The notes: generated by a model from the letters alone, not told the origin. A stretch of DNA of 64,000 nucleotides from Anaerosporobacter mobilis DSM 15930 (GCF_900142955.1 NZ_FRCP01000013.1:149679-213678), one strand, 5' to 3'. Numbered from the stretch's first letter, positions 51,842 through 61,822 are shown. Numbers and translations: made by a program.

Positions 51842-53047
51842 TCAGTCTATTACCTTGCCTTGCATCTTTTTATATTCTTCTGCAGCTGGATCTTTGATAT
51901 TATAGATTCGATTCCATTCCTTGGTATCTGTATTCTTAACTGTCTCTGAACGATTTCTGTATAAAAAACGTGTAAGGTTATAGCAATCTACCCAAATTTC
52001 GTTATTACCTTCTTTTTGCGACTCATCAAAAATCAACTGTAAACCAATATGTAAGTGCGAAGTCTCAATATTATTCACATTCTCTGTCGCACTGTATCCC
52101 GTTCTACCAAGATAACCTATTACATCACCTGCTTGAACGACACTGCCTTCTTCTAGAGCTTTATTATAAGGGAAATTCTTTCTTAAATGTGCATAGTAGT
52201 AATACCTCTTACCATCAAAACTCCGTATACCCAGACGCCATCCGCCATATTGATTCCAACCAATCGCCTCAACATACCCCGATTCGACTGCAACAATTGG
52301 TGTTCCAACCTGGCCCATCATATCATGTCCAAGATGCCTTCTTTTATACCCATATGACCTAGAAACACCAAAATCATCGTAATCACTATATGGAAAATTC
52401 TTTGCAATAGGTAAGAAGGCTTTCAAACCATATTTCTTAACCCAAACAAGCTCTTCTGACGTGTCATCTTTCTTCTGTTGGATTTCATACTCTCCTACCA
52501 AACCACCTAAAACCGCTGTATATGCTTCTAGGTAATAGGAATAATACTTCATGTCTGCAGTAATGGACGTCATAGTCTCTTCTTTATTTTGAAGACGCTC
52601 TACTAGCTTATTCATATCACTTTTCTTGTAGTTCCTAAATTCGCCACCATACGTTGCACCTAGATATGCTAGCAATTCAATCCAGTTCACATGTACTTCT
52701 TTTTCATAAGATTCCACATCATATTGATACGCCTGATCAAGGGCTTCATATGACACATTGAATTCAACCCATTTAATAAATTCCTTTTTTTCTTCTTCCT
52801 TACTGGAATCTTCTGATTTATCTGTATTCTGTTGCTCAGTGCTCTGATTGTCTGTATCACTACTTTCCCCAGACATTCCAGCTTCCTCTTCCCCTTCTAT
52901 ATCTGTCGTCACACTTACTTCACTCGTCTGACCAATCGTAGCAAGTGTACGTTTCGAAACCTTGTCATATATAAGGAAAGAGGTAGCAACAAGCACCACA
53001 AACAATTCACATAAGATTCCCTGTTTTATTCGAAATAACCGATTCAT
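51842..53047 (-). CDS. Membrane-anchored M23 (LytM) metallopeptidase
   Basis: A 401-residue protein with one N-terminal membrane segment (about 9-25), an acidic Ser/Glu/Asp-rich linker (about 45-90), and a C-terminal M23 domain with zinc ligands in HLGHDMMG (about 237), YYYAHL and SHLHIGLQ (about 340). A stretch of about 130 residues between linker and peptidase has no family I recognise. M23 peptidases cleave peptidoglycan cross-bridges; SpoIIQ-type relatives act in sporulation. Confidence 0.88.
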   Translation of the reverse strand: MNRLFRIKQGILCELFVVLVATSFLIYDKVSKRTLATIGQTSEVSVTTDIEGEEEAGMSGESSDTDNQSTEQQNTDKSEDSSKEEEKKEFIKWVEFNVSYEALDQAYQYDVESYEKEVHVNWIELLAYLGATYGGEFRNYKKSDMNKLVERLQNKEETMTSITADMKYYSYYLEAYTAVLGGLVGEYEIQQKKDDTSEELVWVKKYGLKAFLPIAKNFPYSDYDDFGVSRSYGYKRRHLGHDMMGQVGTPIVAVESGYVEAIGWNQYGGWRLGIRSFDGKRYYYYAHLRKNFPYNKALEEGSVVQAGDVIGYLGRTGYSATENVNNIETSHLHIGLQLIFDESQKEGNNEIWVDCYNLTRFLYRNRSETVKNTDTKEWNRIYNIKDPAAEEYKKMQGKVID

Positions 53048-53098
53048 ACTTACCTCTCATGCTAAAGATATTACTATAGTATGAGTAAATATAATTCA

Positions 53099-54160
53099 CT
53101 ATTCCTTTGATTCGTTTTTCCTTGTTAATAAAGTTGCTGAATCCGTTGATTTATTCTCATTATCACCTTGCTTCATAATGTTGCGATACTTCTTAATTAT
53201 CTCTTTCATATCCTTACGAATACCAAACTTCTCATAATATTCTTTACTGCAAAGCTCAAGCATCGTACGTAGTGAACTTACCTGATACCATTTATAATTA
53301 TCGTCAAAATGTTGCATTGTATCAAATTCAACCGATTCTAGGTACTGATTGCATAAGTCGTAATACTCTTTTAAATCACCGATACTTAATTGTAACTGCT
53401 TGAGTTCCGATACCAATTCACTCGTCAATCTTGTATTCTTTTCTTGACCCTTGAAGAAGTAATCCATGAATACTTGTAAGGTATCCATATTGATCTGGTC
53501 ACTCTCCATTAAGTTGAAATTTTCTTCCATTACATTGAATAGCATCTCTTGTCTATACTTAGAAATCTCAGCACGCAATTCTTCGAATTGTTCATCTGCT
53601 TCCTCAAGCATAGCACTAATTCTTGAAAATTTTCTCTTAAATTTCACTGGAATGTCATCATCTCTTTTGTATTCTAACTTGTGCTCTATCTCTGCCCAAG
53701 TATGCATAAGGTTGGTTCTAATCTGTACTTCTGCTTTTAGTTTTCCAAAATCTCTATAGTTAGGTGTAGATAACCATTCATCCTTAACTTTAATAATAAA
53801 ATGGTGTGAACGGTATCCAAACTCGTTTTCATCTAATAGTTCTTCTTTATCTTCACTCTCTAATATCTGAAATTCTTTGCTGATAATCTCACAAATTTTC
53901 TCTATATCACTACGGTAATAACAGATAATACGTATTCCACAGATATCTTCTATCTGTTCAAATGGTGAATCAAATTTCTTACGTTCAATTTTTTTTAGAA
54001 AAGAATCAAAACTCTTAATCCGATAATCAATCGTAAGATAACCAACATTAATCTCTGTCAGTAGAATCTTCAATGCTTCTACCAAGTTCTTAGCTAACTT
54101 CTCATATTGATCCGCTAATTCAAAGAATTGTTTCTTTAAGATATAGATATCCTTCTTCAT
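53099..54160 (-). CDS. RelA/SpoT-domain protein (small alarmone synthetase-like), long form
   Basis: A 353-residue protein. Residues about 30-200 are a RelA/SpoT nucleotidyltransferase domain (IEDICGIRIICYYRSDI, FGYRSHHFIIK, AEVQIRTNLMHTWAEIEHKLEYK), the (p)ppGpp synthetase fold. There is no HD hydrolase, TGS or ACT domain, so it is a small alarmone synthetase. These usually have 200-260 residues; here about 110 extra residues follow a coiled coil. The YRS of the G-loop (GYRSHH) is kept. GGAGG lies 5 nt before ATG 54160. Confidence 0.88.
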   Translation of the reverse strand: MKKDIYILKKQFFELADQYEKLAKNLVEALKILLTEINVGYLTIDYRIKSFDSFLKKIERKKFDSPFEQIEDICGIRIICYYRSDIEKICEIISKEFQILESEDKEELLDENEFGYRSHHFIIKVKDEWLSTPNYRDFGKLKAEVQIRTNLMHTWAEIEHKLEYKRDDDIPVKFKRKFSRISAMLEEADEQFEELRAEISKYRQEMLFNVMEENFNLMESDQINMDTLQVFMDYFFKGQEKNTRLTSELVSELKQLQLSIGDLKEYYDLCNQYLESVEFDTMQHFDDNYKWYQVSSLRTMLELCSKEYYEKFGIRKDMKEIIKKYRNIMKQGDNENKSTDSATLLTRKNESKE

Positions 54161-54333
54161 GCTAACCTCCAAACCTCTTGAATGTGAAGCCATTCAAAAG
54201 TATCCCTTCACATAGTTCATACTCCTAAAACACATGACCTCTCATATCTATTATATTCAAAAATTGCCATTACTGCAAGTAATATCAGTAAGTACTTCCT
54301 ATCATAAAGTTAAAAAAGGTGCTGAATAATAAC

Positions 54334-54378
54334 AAAAAATACTACCACTGAACCAAAAACAGATTAAAGTGGTAGTAA
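54334..54378 (-). terminator. Terminator of the kinase gene at 54508
   Basis: On the minus strand TACTACCACT ... AGTGGTAGTA then TTTTTT. The rest of the 347-bp gap between 54161 and 54507 holds no gene I can support. Confidence 0.75.
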
Positions 54379-54507
54379 ATAAAATTTAAATATTGGTTTG
54401 AGTTTGAGTATATATCTGTTGCCTTCCAACCCTCCTTTGAACAGATATTATTATACCTTTATCCTATACTGTATTTGTGAAACTTTTGTGAAATAAATTT
54501 GTCAAAG

Positions 54508-55908
54508 TTAGTTTTTTGGCAATAACACATAAAAACTAACTCCTTCTCCTTCATTCCTAAGCCCGACAGTAAGCTGTAAGATATCCGATATTGTCTTCAC
54601 TATAGATAATCCTAATCCATGACTATTACTCTCAGAATTAGCAGAATCAATCCCCTTATAGAATACTTTCCAAATCTTACTCTCCTCATCTTCTGATATA
54701 GGGGTTCCAGTATTAAATACCTCAATTGCTACAAACTCTTTTTCTTCTTTTACCGTTAATACTACCTTCTTACAATCATTCACATGACTCATTGCATTCA
54801 TTATATAGTTATTCAATAACCGTTCTAACAATTGATAATCTGTATAGATTCTTCCACTTACATCGATACGAGCCACAAAGTCAATCCCTTTTGTCTTCAT
54901 AATATTCTCATATCTTTCTACTAATCCATTCACTAATGTAACGAGCGAGAAACTCGTTTTATCTACATTTGTCTTACTCCACTCAAGTTCCGAATAACTT
55001 AGGATTTCGTGTACCAACGCATTCATTTGATTACACTCATCAACAATTACATTGCAATAATCTTGTATATCTTCTATGTTATCTACCACTGAATGTTGTA
55101 GTCCTTCTGCATATCCTTTAATAACAGTAATCGGTGTCTTTAAATCGTGAGTAATATTTCGGAACAATTGTTTTCTATGTTCAATATCTTCTCTGAGTTG
55201 ATTGATGTTTTGACTTAACCTAGACGACATGGTATTGATACTAGTGGCTAACTGACCAATTTCATCAGGCGCATGATAATAAACCTGCTTGCTAAAATCT
55301 AGTTTTGCAATGCTTTCTGCCACGTTACTCATCTCAATAATTGGCTTCGTAATTCTTTTGGATAGATAGATTGCTATTCCACCACCAATTAATGCAATGA
55401 ATATACCTACCATGATATAAAATTGGTTTGCAATATCTACACTATCTTGAACACCCTTTATTGATTTTCTTAGAATCAGATAATTGCCATCTTCCAATCT
55501 CTTTGTTAGAGTAATTTTGTAATTACTTTTATAAGAAGAAGTATCTTCAAATATTCCAAAAGTATACCCCTGCATGTCCTTATTCTGTAATGCAATCTCG
55601 CGCATTCGCTTTGATATTTCTTCATAAGAGCGCCTTGTTCTTGATGTATATTGAATGTTACCAGCATAATCGATAACGAAAACACTAATACCTTCTTCCT
55701 TATCTACAGATATAATGTATTCTTCAAAATCTCGCAGATTCTCATCATAATAGTTGCTTAACTCATTTCCAATCCGGACAAAGTCTTCTTTATTCTCATT
55801 TATATAATATTTCTCTAAAAGGAAATTATTCGTAATAAATTCCACTAAAATTATAGCAATAATAAACCCGCCAAATACGACTAACAATTTTCTTTCAATC
55901 GTCTTCAC
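54508..55908 (-). CDS. Sensor histidine kinase
   Basis: A 466-residue kinase: membrane segment about 7-25, extracellular domain to about 165, second membrane segment about 168-188, HAMP (to about 240), HisKA with His in RNITHDLKTP (about 255) and HATPase with NNYIMNAMSHV, FNTGTPI and SHGLGLSIV. It starts at GTG 55908. The partner regulator upstream (56014-56679) has a nonsense codon in its DNA-binding domain, so this kinase may have lost its usual output. Confidence 0.88.
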   Translation of the reverse strand: MKTIERKLLVVFGGFIIAIILVEFITNNFLLEKYYINENKEDFVRIGNELSNYYDENLRDFEEYIISVDKEEGISVFVIDYAGNIQYTSRTRRSYEEISKRMREIALQNKDMQGYTFGIFEDTSSYKSNYKITLTKRLEDGNYLILRKSIKGVQDSVDIANQFYIMVGIFIALIGGGIAIYLSKRITKPIIEMSNVAESIAKLDFSKQVYYHAPDEIGQLATSINTMSSRLSQNINQLREDIEHRKQLFRNITHDLKTPITVIKGYAEGLQHSVVDNIEDIQDYCNVIVDECNQMNALVHEILSYSELEWSKTNVDKTSFSLVTLVNGLVERYENIMKTKGIDFVARIDVSGRIYTDYQLLERLLNNYIMNAMSHVNDCKKVVLTVKEEKEFVAIEVFNTGTPISEDEESKIWKVFYKGIDSANSESNSHGLGLSIVKTISDILQLTVGLRNEGEGVSFYVLLPKN

Positions 55909-56013
55909 TCTTTCACTCTTACCCCCTTATTAATAAATAATTCAATAGACAATTACGAAACCTTTGTAATGTTTATTGACATACCAATGTGCATTAGAGA
56001 GTTACACAATTGT

Positions 56014-56679
56014 CTATCTAGGATCAAACATATATCCAGCCCCCCTTATGGTATGAATATATTGTCCACAGGATTTCAGTTTCGTTCGTAAGGTTTTTAT
56101 ATGCGTATCTATCGTACGCATGTCCCCCTCATAATCAAAGCCCCAAACCTGATCTAGAATCTGATCTCTTTAAAGAACACTTTTTTTATTCATAATTAAA
56201 TAAATTAATAGCTGATATTCTTTACGATTTAAATCCACTGTTTCCTCAGCTACTTTAACTTCATAAGTCAGCTGATTTACCTGAATATCCCCTTCGTTAA
56301 TTATACTCTCATTTTCTTTTATCTTCTTTCTCATAATGGCATTCACGCGTGCAACTAGAACTTCATAACTAAATGGTTTTGATATATAATCATTCGCGCC
56401 TGTATTCAACCCCTTAATTTCATCCTGTTCACCGCCTAATGCTGTTAGCATGATAACAGGTACTTCTGAATATTTACGTATTTGAGATAAAACTTCTATC
56501 CCATTGAATAAAGGTAACATAATATCAAGTATAACTAGTTCAATTTCTCGTTCTTCAAAGAATATCTTTAGTGCCTCACTACCATCACCAGCTTCTATTA
56601 CCTGATATCCTTCCTTTTTTAATATGTCATGTATAAGTTTTCTCAAACGCTTATCATCTTCCACTAATAAAATCTTCAT
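56014..56679 (-). pseudogene. OmpR-family response regulator with in-frame TAA
   Basis: The open part (169 codons from ATG 56679) has a complete receiver domain: DD acidic pocket, phospho-acceptor in LVILDIMLPL and KPFSY. The winged-helix domain begins but stops at TAA 56172-56170 just after NKKSVL. Reading on in the same frame gives a normal continuation, RDQILDQVWGFDYEGD then RTIDTHIKTLRTKLK and IRGAGYMFD, ending at TAG 56016-56014. A Ser codon (TCA) changed to TAA is the simplest explanation. As written, the product lacks the recognition helix and wing. Sequencing error or stop-codon read-through are alternatives. Confidence 0.85.
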
Positions 56680-56848
56680 ATAAAAGCAGTCCTCCTACTT
56701 TAAGCTTGTTCACAAACAAGCTTAGCTACATAAAGTGTCAAAATTGTTGCAATTATCCATTTAATAGTTGTAAAGTAAGTAACACCATAATTCATTATTT
56801 GAATAAAATAAAGCAGAGATACTATTATTAATAAAAGAGGAGAATCCC

Positions 56849-57421
56849 ATGCCAATCAAAATATTCATTGACCAAGGACACAACCCTGAAACCGTTAATG
56901 CAGGTGCTGAGGGTTTTGGGTTACGTGAACAAGATATAACATACAACGTAGGAATTTATCTCGCAGACATACTCAATAATGATTCAAGATTTGAAGCTAG
57001 AACATCACGAACTAGTCCCACCGAAATCTTAGGCTATAATAATACTTCAAGCTTACAAACTAGAGTTGAGATGGCTAATAGCTGGCCAGCAAATTATTTC
57101 ATAAGTCTACACTGTAATGCCAGTGAGAATCCAAGCTATAATGGTACGGAGATTTATGTAGAAAGTGCATATTCTCAAGCATACTATCTTGCAGAATATG
57201 TATTGAATGCTATCGTAAACAGAGTTGGTACAAGAGATAATGGAGTACGTATTAATCCTTCTTTATATGTCCTTCGTAGAACTACTATGCCTGCTATATT
57301 AGTAGAGATGGGATACATCACTAACTACGAAGATGCACAAAAATTGCGTGATGATCAATATCAATTTGCCTATGCTATATATGAAGGCTTACTAGTATAC
57401 TTTGGTTTAGAACCTATATAA
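56849..57421 (+). CDS. N-acetylmuramoyl-L-alanine amidase (amidase_3), no signal peptide
   Basis: A 190-residue zinc amidase that cuts the bond between MurNAc and the stem peptide. Ligands and catalytic residues are visible: His11 (DQGHNPE), Glu27 (REQD), His in ISLHCNAS (about 90) and Glu in LVEMGYI (about 151). It is only the catalytic domain and has no signal peptide or wall-binding repeats, so release by lysis, a sporulation role or an intracellular storage form are possible. AGAGGAG lies 6 nt before the ATG. Confidence 0.9.
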   Translation: MPIKIFIDQGHNPETVNAGAEGFGLREQDITYNVGIYLADILNNDSRFEARTSRTSPTEILGYNNTSSLQTRVEMANSWPANYFISLHCNASENPSYNGTEIYVESAYSQAYYLAEYVLNAIVNRVGTRDNGVRINPSLYVLRRTTMPAILVEMGYITNYEDAQKLRDDQYQFAYAIYEGLLVYFGLEPI

Positions 57422-57423
57422 AT

Positions 57424-57474
57424 AAAAAAACAATTTTTCTTCGATTATCTATTATCGAAGAAAAATTGTTTTTT
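57424..57474. terminator. Bidirectional terminator
   Basis: Long perfect stem AAAAACAATTTTTCTTCGAT with its complement, flanked by A and T runs, between convergent amidase and YitT genes. Confidence 0.8.
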
Positions 57475-57476
57475 AT

Positions 57477-58352
57477 CTACGTTTCTTTTACGTAAACTTT
57501 TTGCGTGGAGAACCCTCTGCCTCTTACTTCATTAACCTGACTTATAATTACGAATGCATCGGGATCAATTTCCATAACAAGTTGATTTAATTTTGATAAC
57601 TCTCTATTACTAATAACAGTCAATACCATTAAATTATCATTACGACAAAATCCTGTTTCTGCATGAAGAAGGGTTGAACCACGATCTAATTGATTAATAA
57701 TCATATCATTAATTTCTTCATAATTCTTACTAACTATCTTAACCTGAAGCTGTGATTTTCCAAGTAGTAAGACTTTATCCAAAACAATTGTATAGATTAC
57801 CACTAATAATATTCCATATAGAACTTGTTCTTTGTTTGAGAAGAGCATTTGTAACAATAAGATTGTAAAATCAATCACATATAATGATACAGAAACGGGA
57901 ACCGCGAATTTTTTATACAATACAAGTGGTGGAATATCTACTCCCCCCGTTGATGCACCCACTCGTATTACAATTCCTATTCCAAATCCAATCATTATAC
58001 CACCACAGATTACAGCTAACATATGGTCATTGGTAATTCCTCTAAGTTCAGGTATCCGCTCTAATATTCCGAATATAAACGGGTAATAGAATGTGCTTAT
58101 TACCGTTGTTAATGCAAACTTCCTACCAAGTACATAGAATCCTAGTAGAAACATTATCAAGTTAAATATAGAGACAAATACTGTTATCGGAATGTTGAAT
58201 TCATGATTGAAGAATAATGCAAGTCCCGTCGTCCCTCCCGTTATTAAATTATTCGGTAAAATAAACATCACGATTGCGGCAGCGTAGATCGTATTACCTA
58301 ATAGTATATAAAATAGGTTCTTCAAATATTTTTTCCGTGAATTTTTCATCAT
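57477..58352 (-). CDS. YitT-family membrane protein with DUF2179 domain
   Basis: A 291-residue protein. After about six membrane segments (about 12-195; the family motif NNLITGGTTGLAL is at about 35), the C-terminal DUF2179 domain (about 215-285: DRGSTLLHAETGF) resembles small-ligand-binding domains. The start at 58352 has GAGGAGAG 5 nt upstream. The longer frame to 58454 adds an unlikely N-terminus. Transport substrate is unknown. Confidence 0.9.
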   Translation of the reverse strand: MMKNSRKKYLKNLFYILLGNTIYAAAIVMFILPNNLITGGTTGLALFFNHEFNIPITVFVSIFNLIMFLLGFYVLGRKFALTTVISTFYYPFIFGILERIPELRGITNDHMLAVICGGIMIGFGIGIVIRVGASTGGVDIPPLVLYKKFAVPVSVSLYVIDFTILLLQMLFSNKEQVLYGILLVVIYTIVLDKVLLLGKSQLQVKIVSKNYEEINDMIINQLDRGSTLLHAETGFCRNDNLMVLTVISNRELSKLNQLVMEIDPDAFVIISQVNEVRGRGFSTQKVYVKET

Positions 58353-58620
58353 GCAAACTCTCCTCTTCTCCAAAATAATCTCTTTATTAAAATAGCTATC
58401 TATGCTCATTATCTCTATTACTGCGCCATAGTAAAGCACAAAAAAAGCAGACATCTGTCTGCTTTAATTATCTATATAAAATTGTTTCCTATCGTATCTT
58501 TTTAATACCTTAATATAGTATATTCTTAATTTATTCTTCTTTCTCATAATCATCACCAATATGATAATACCATTCATTTTGCAATTTGTAAACATAAAAC
58601 TTGCAAAATTATGTTTCACT

Positions 58621-59553
58621 CTATTTATTAAGAAAGTCTATAGTCATTTTGGCAATCTCCTTATAATGATCCCAATGGAGATAATGATTGCCTTCAATCA
58701 CAGCCATTTCACTATAAACTAAATGTCTTGTATATTCGTTATAAATTTCTGCCTCTTTACTTCCTCTAACATAAAAAAACATTACTGGTAGTTCATCCTT
58801 TAATTTGATTTTCTCTGTCTCTTCTATATTAGCCTTTAGATACTCTCGTTCCTCTAATACATTTTCATTATAACGATTCCATATAGTAATAGCTTTCATA
58901 ATTTTTCTGTTTTTCTTCGAATAAGCATCGATACTCTTATCAGGAAGATACTTTTCAGAGTGAAATGTTACTTCCATTCTTGGTACTCCTAAAATATCAG
59001 CATACTTCATCGCTCTTGTTGTCTTCTTATAAGCTTCACCAATATAATCTTTCATCTTAGGCAGTACACAATCAATACCAACAATTGCCTTCACTTGTTC
59101 AGGATACCGATTTGCATAATAGACAGAATAAATACCTGATTCTGAATGTGGCATTAAAACTACTTTATCTTTAATACCTATGTTATCAAGTGCCATGTGA
59201 ATCTCTTCTGTTATATTCTTTACTGTCCTCGCTCTACTCGTTCTCTCACTATAACCATATCCAAAAGGTTCAACTACCACTACACGATTCTTCTTAGATA
59301 ATTCATTTACTAAGGGCGCAAAATCCAATACAGGCGCTGCAGTTCCAAGACCGGGTAACAAAACAATTGTATTCCTACCCTTCCCTTTACTATATATGTG
59401 CATCTTATTCCCGTACACTTCTACCATTTCACCTGGTGCCTTATAAATTCCTTTTTCATAATTTGTTTCTACATAATTAAAAAATAGCCAACTAACAATA
59501 ATCACTGGTACCCAAAAGAGAAGATTTTTTCCTATTTGCTTACATTTCTTCAT
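58621..59553 (-). CDS. Membrane-anchored alpha/beta hydrolase
   Basis: A 310-residue protein with an N-terminal membrane segment (about 9-27) and an alpha/beta hydrolase fold. The oxyanion strand is LLPGLGTAAP (about 66). The nucleophile elbow, normally GxSxG, reads PHSESGI (about 135-141), with Gly replaced by His. The final catalytic His lies in EGNHYLHWDH (about 290). Substrate unknown. AGGAG lies about 7 nt before the ATG. Single gene between two gaps of about 170-270 bp that hold nothing else I can support. Confidence 0.85.
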   Translation of the reverse strand: MKKCKQIGKNLLFWVPVIIVSWLFFNYVETNYEKGIYKAPGEMVEVYGNKMHIYSKGKGRNTIVLLPGLGTAAPVLDFAPLVNELSKKNRVVVVEPFGYGYSERTSRARTVKNITEEIHMALDNIGIKDKVVLMPHSESGIYSVYYANRYPEQVKAIVGIDCVLPKMKDYIGEAYKKTTRAMKYADILGVPRMEVTFHSEKYLPDKSIDAYSKKNRKIMKAITIWNRYNENVLEEREYLKANIEETEKIKLKDELPVMFFYVRGSKEAEIYNEYTRHLVYSEMAVIEGNHYLHWDHYKEIAKMTIDFLNK

Positions 59554-59729
59554 CGAATCACTCCTTTGTTTCGGACTGGTGACGTATCTTTAATCGTCAT
59601 CAATCTAACCTCTTATATACTAATTATGCCAAAAAAGGAATTGTATAACCATAATTTCGGCTTACAATTCCCTCTTTAATCTTACATTTTTGAAAGGCAT
59701 TCAATTAGATACCTCTAACACAGTAGTAA

Positions 59730-60428
59730 TTATTCTATCCTGTAAGGAGCTCCATGCCCTGGATACATCTTTTTAACAGTATAGGTAGATAACTTCCTCA
59801 AACTATTAGTTAATTGATTAAAATCAAGTGCATTCATTGCCGGCTCAGGTTTTTTAAGATTAGCATAAGTATCGCCAACGATACAGTCTCCCTGATCCGT
59901 AATTATTGCTATTGATCCATTGGTATGACCCGGAATGTGTACGATTGTACCTTCTAAACCATACTCATCTAATCGCATTCCATCTTCAATTGAAACCCTT
60001 GGTAAAAATCCCTCGAATGCAGACGCTATCTTGTTAGACACCTTTTTCATAATCGGTTTTATAAATCTCATGATAATCCGGTACTTAATACTCTTATACT
60101 TACAATTTAACAATATAGCTTCTGATGTTAATTGGTTTACTAGATATACATCCTCTTTATGTAACGCTATAGGTACCTCATACAAATCACTTAGGTACCT
60201 TGCGTTATAGCTATGATCACAATCTCCATGTGTAAGTACAATTAATAACAGATTTTCTTTCGTGCAACTTAGTTCGGTTAGCTTATTTACGATTTGCTCT
60301 CGTCTACTATTATAAGCCTTATCTAAAAACATTGGACCGCCTGAATCTACTAATATATTCCCTTTCTCTGTTTTAATTAGATAACTATTAACTCCTTGTA
60401 GATCAATACGATTAATTTCATATTTCAC
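59730..60428 (-). CDS. MBL-fold metallo-hydrolase
   Basis: A 232-residue metallo-beta-lactamase-fold protein. The metal motif is THGDCDH (about 66-72), so the second His of HxHxDH is Asp here. Other ligands appear at IPGHTNG (about 171), CIVGDTYA (about 190) and the final PGHG (about 225). It overlaps the PadR gene by 11 bases and is surely co-expressed with it. Substrate unknown; the changed ligand might alter metal number. Confidence 0.88.
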   Translation of the reverse strand: MKYEINRIDLQGVNSYLIKTEKGNILVDSGGPMFLDKAYNSRREQIVNKLTELSCTKENLLLIVLTHGDCDHSYNARYLSDLYEVPIALHKEDVYLVNQLTSEAILLNCKYKSIKYRIIMRFIKPIMKKVSNKIASAFEGFLPRVSIEDGMRLDEYGLEGTIVHIPGHTNGSIAIITDQGDCIVGDTYANLKKPEPAMNALDFNQLTNSLRKLSTYTVKKMYPGHGAPYRIE

Positions 60429-60948
60429 TTAGATCCTTCCTTTCGATAATGTCATCACACCATTTGATAGTTTCTTTAATAATACGTATTCCATAATATA
60501 AAACTGAAAGTTTATAATAATAGCAATCTTTGTTTCTAGTGTTTACATATTGCTCTTCAAGTTCATACAGTCCCTTTAGATACGTAACATTGTTTTCACG
60601 ATATCTGATCAACAGTTCTCTACGTTTATCTTCCTGTAATAAATCGTAGAAATATATCTTAACAAGCTGCGTTCCATTCCCATCGTCTATCATAATAGGT
60701 GTCTCTAACCAAATCTCAAACGCTTTCCTTCCCTCATCAGTTATATGATAATAATTCTTTTTTCTATCACCATGATTACTCTCATACATGGCTACTAACC
60801 CCTTGTTTGCTAGCTTTTTTAGAATAGGGTATAAACTACCAAAACTAGCTTTGTAAAAAACACTTATTCCACTTTCTATGTATTTCTTAATATCATATCC
60901 TGTCATATCCTCATAATTTACCATACCTAACACTATGTACTCTAACAT
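60418..60948 (-). CDS. PadR-family transcriptional regulator
   Basis: A 176-residue regulator with a PadR winged helix-turn-helix (about 1-80: MTGYDIKKYIESGISVFYKASFGSLYP) and a C-terminal Vir_act_alpha helical dimerisation domain (about 95-170). GGTTGGAC precedes the ATG. First gene of a two-gene operon with the MBL hydrolase. Two palindromes directly upstream, one with perfect 14-bp arms, make autoregulation likely. Confidence 0.9.
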   Translation of the reverse strand: MLEYIVLGMVNYEDMTGYDIKKYIESGISVFYKASFGSLYPILKKLANKGLVAMYESNHGDRKKNYYHITDEGRKAFEIWLETPIMIDDGNGTQLVKIYFYDLLQEDKRRELLIRYRENNVTYLKGLYELEEQYVNTRNKDCYYYKLSVLYYGIRIIKETIKWCDDIIERKDLSEI

Positions 60949-60973
60949 CTGTCCAACCTTTCTATCATTAATC

Positions 60974-60989
60974 TATCCATTCATGGATA
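60974..60989. promoter_or_regulatory. Palindrome next to the PadR gene
   Basis: TATCCAT-TC-ATGGATA, 26 bp upstream of the padR start; possible second operator. Confidence 0.4.
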
Positions 60990-60998
60990 CTTATAATT

Positions 60999-61029
60999 CT
61001 ATAAATATATCGCTCCGATATATTTATAG
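60999..61029. promoter_or_regulatory. Candidate PadR operator, perfect 31-bp palindrome
   Basis: CTATAAATATATCG (60999-61012), CTC centre, and its exact complement (61016-61029), 51 bp upstream of padR. No T-run. It overlaps the likely promoter. Confidence 0.6.
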
Positions 61030-61157
61030 TTGTATCATAATCTGAAAACCAATTAATGTCAATACTTTTTTTACCTAATATAACCAGAATTTGTACTCAC
61101 AAACCAACAATATTCCAATATACTATAGTATAATAATTATTGTAAAGGTTGAACGCT

Positions 61158-61640
61158 ATGGAACAATGCCTCGCTTTCAAAACCCAAAACACTACTTCTG
61201 ATGTAACAATTAACATGGCACCTCATATCCTTTACACAAAGGAATCGACGCATACCGCATATCAGCAGCATCATCGATACATCCTTCATCACCAAATTAC
61301 GTATAATAGTCAAATGAAAAATACTATGCTGCAGTATATTACAGGTAACCTTTATCTAATTGATGATATGGGTTATCATATTCCTTGTTCCTATATTCCA
61401 ATTACAATCTTATCTTCTGACAATGGTTCTTTCAGAACCTCTCACACGGACATTGACGGTAATTATAACTTTTCTTATGAGATTGACTATACAAGCACTT
61501 CTCTATTAGATAAGGTTAGATATACCTCAAATCTTAAATTATTTGCCTATCTACCAACAATTCGTATTCATTTTGCTTTTGACACTATTATCGATGACTG
61601 GGATAATGTACTGATTGAAACGCCGTATCTCATTAAATAA
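61158..61640 (+). CDS. Uncharacterised protein with a transthyretin-like beta domain
   Basis: A 160-residue protein from ATG 61158, preceded by AAAGG 9 nt upstream. Residues about 65-115 (GNLYLIDDMGYHIPCSYIPI, then SFRTSHTDIDGNYNFSYEI) look like a carboxypeptidase-regulatory or SpaA-type beta sandwich. There is no signal peptide or membrane segment. It is divergent from the padR operon and has its own terminator. No function can be given. Confidence 0.6.
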   Translation: MEQCLAFKTQNTTSDVTINMAPHILYTKESTHTAYQQHHRYILHHQITYNSQMKNTMLQYITGNLYLIDDMGYHIPCSYIPITILSSDNGSFRTSHTDIDGNYNFSYEIDYTSTSLLDKVRYTSNLKLFAYLPTIRIHFAFDTIIDDWDNVLIETPYLIK

Positions 61641-61648
61641 ATTAAGAA

Positions 61649-61689
61649 AAAAGAAGACATTGCATAATTAATCTACAATGTCTTCTTTT
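61649..61689 (+). terminator. Terminator of the gene at 61158
   Basis: AAAGAAGACATTG pairs with CAATGTCTTCTTT (61676-61688). The 130 bp after it contain several loose copies of AGCTTCT/AGCTTTT and no gene. Confidence 0.75.
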
Positions 61690-61822
61690 GATGAACGAAT
61701 CCAATCCTAGTTAGCTTCTGAAATCTTCAATTTCTTATTGCTAACTAGCTTCTGGTTTTATAAAAAATAGCTTTTACATTTATCTTAAACAGCTTCTAAT
61801 TTTTTAAACAGCTTTTAAATTT

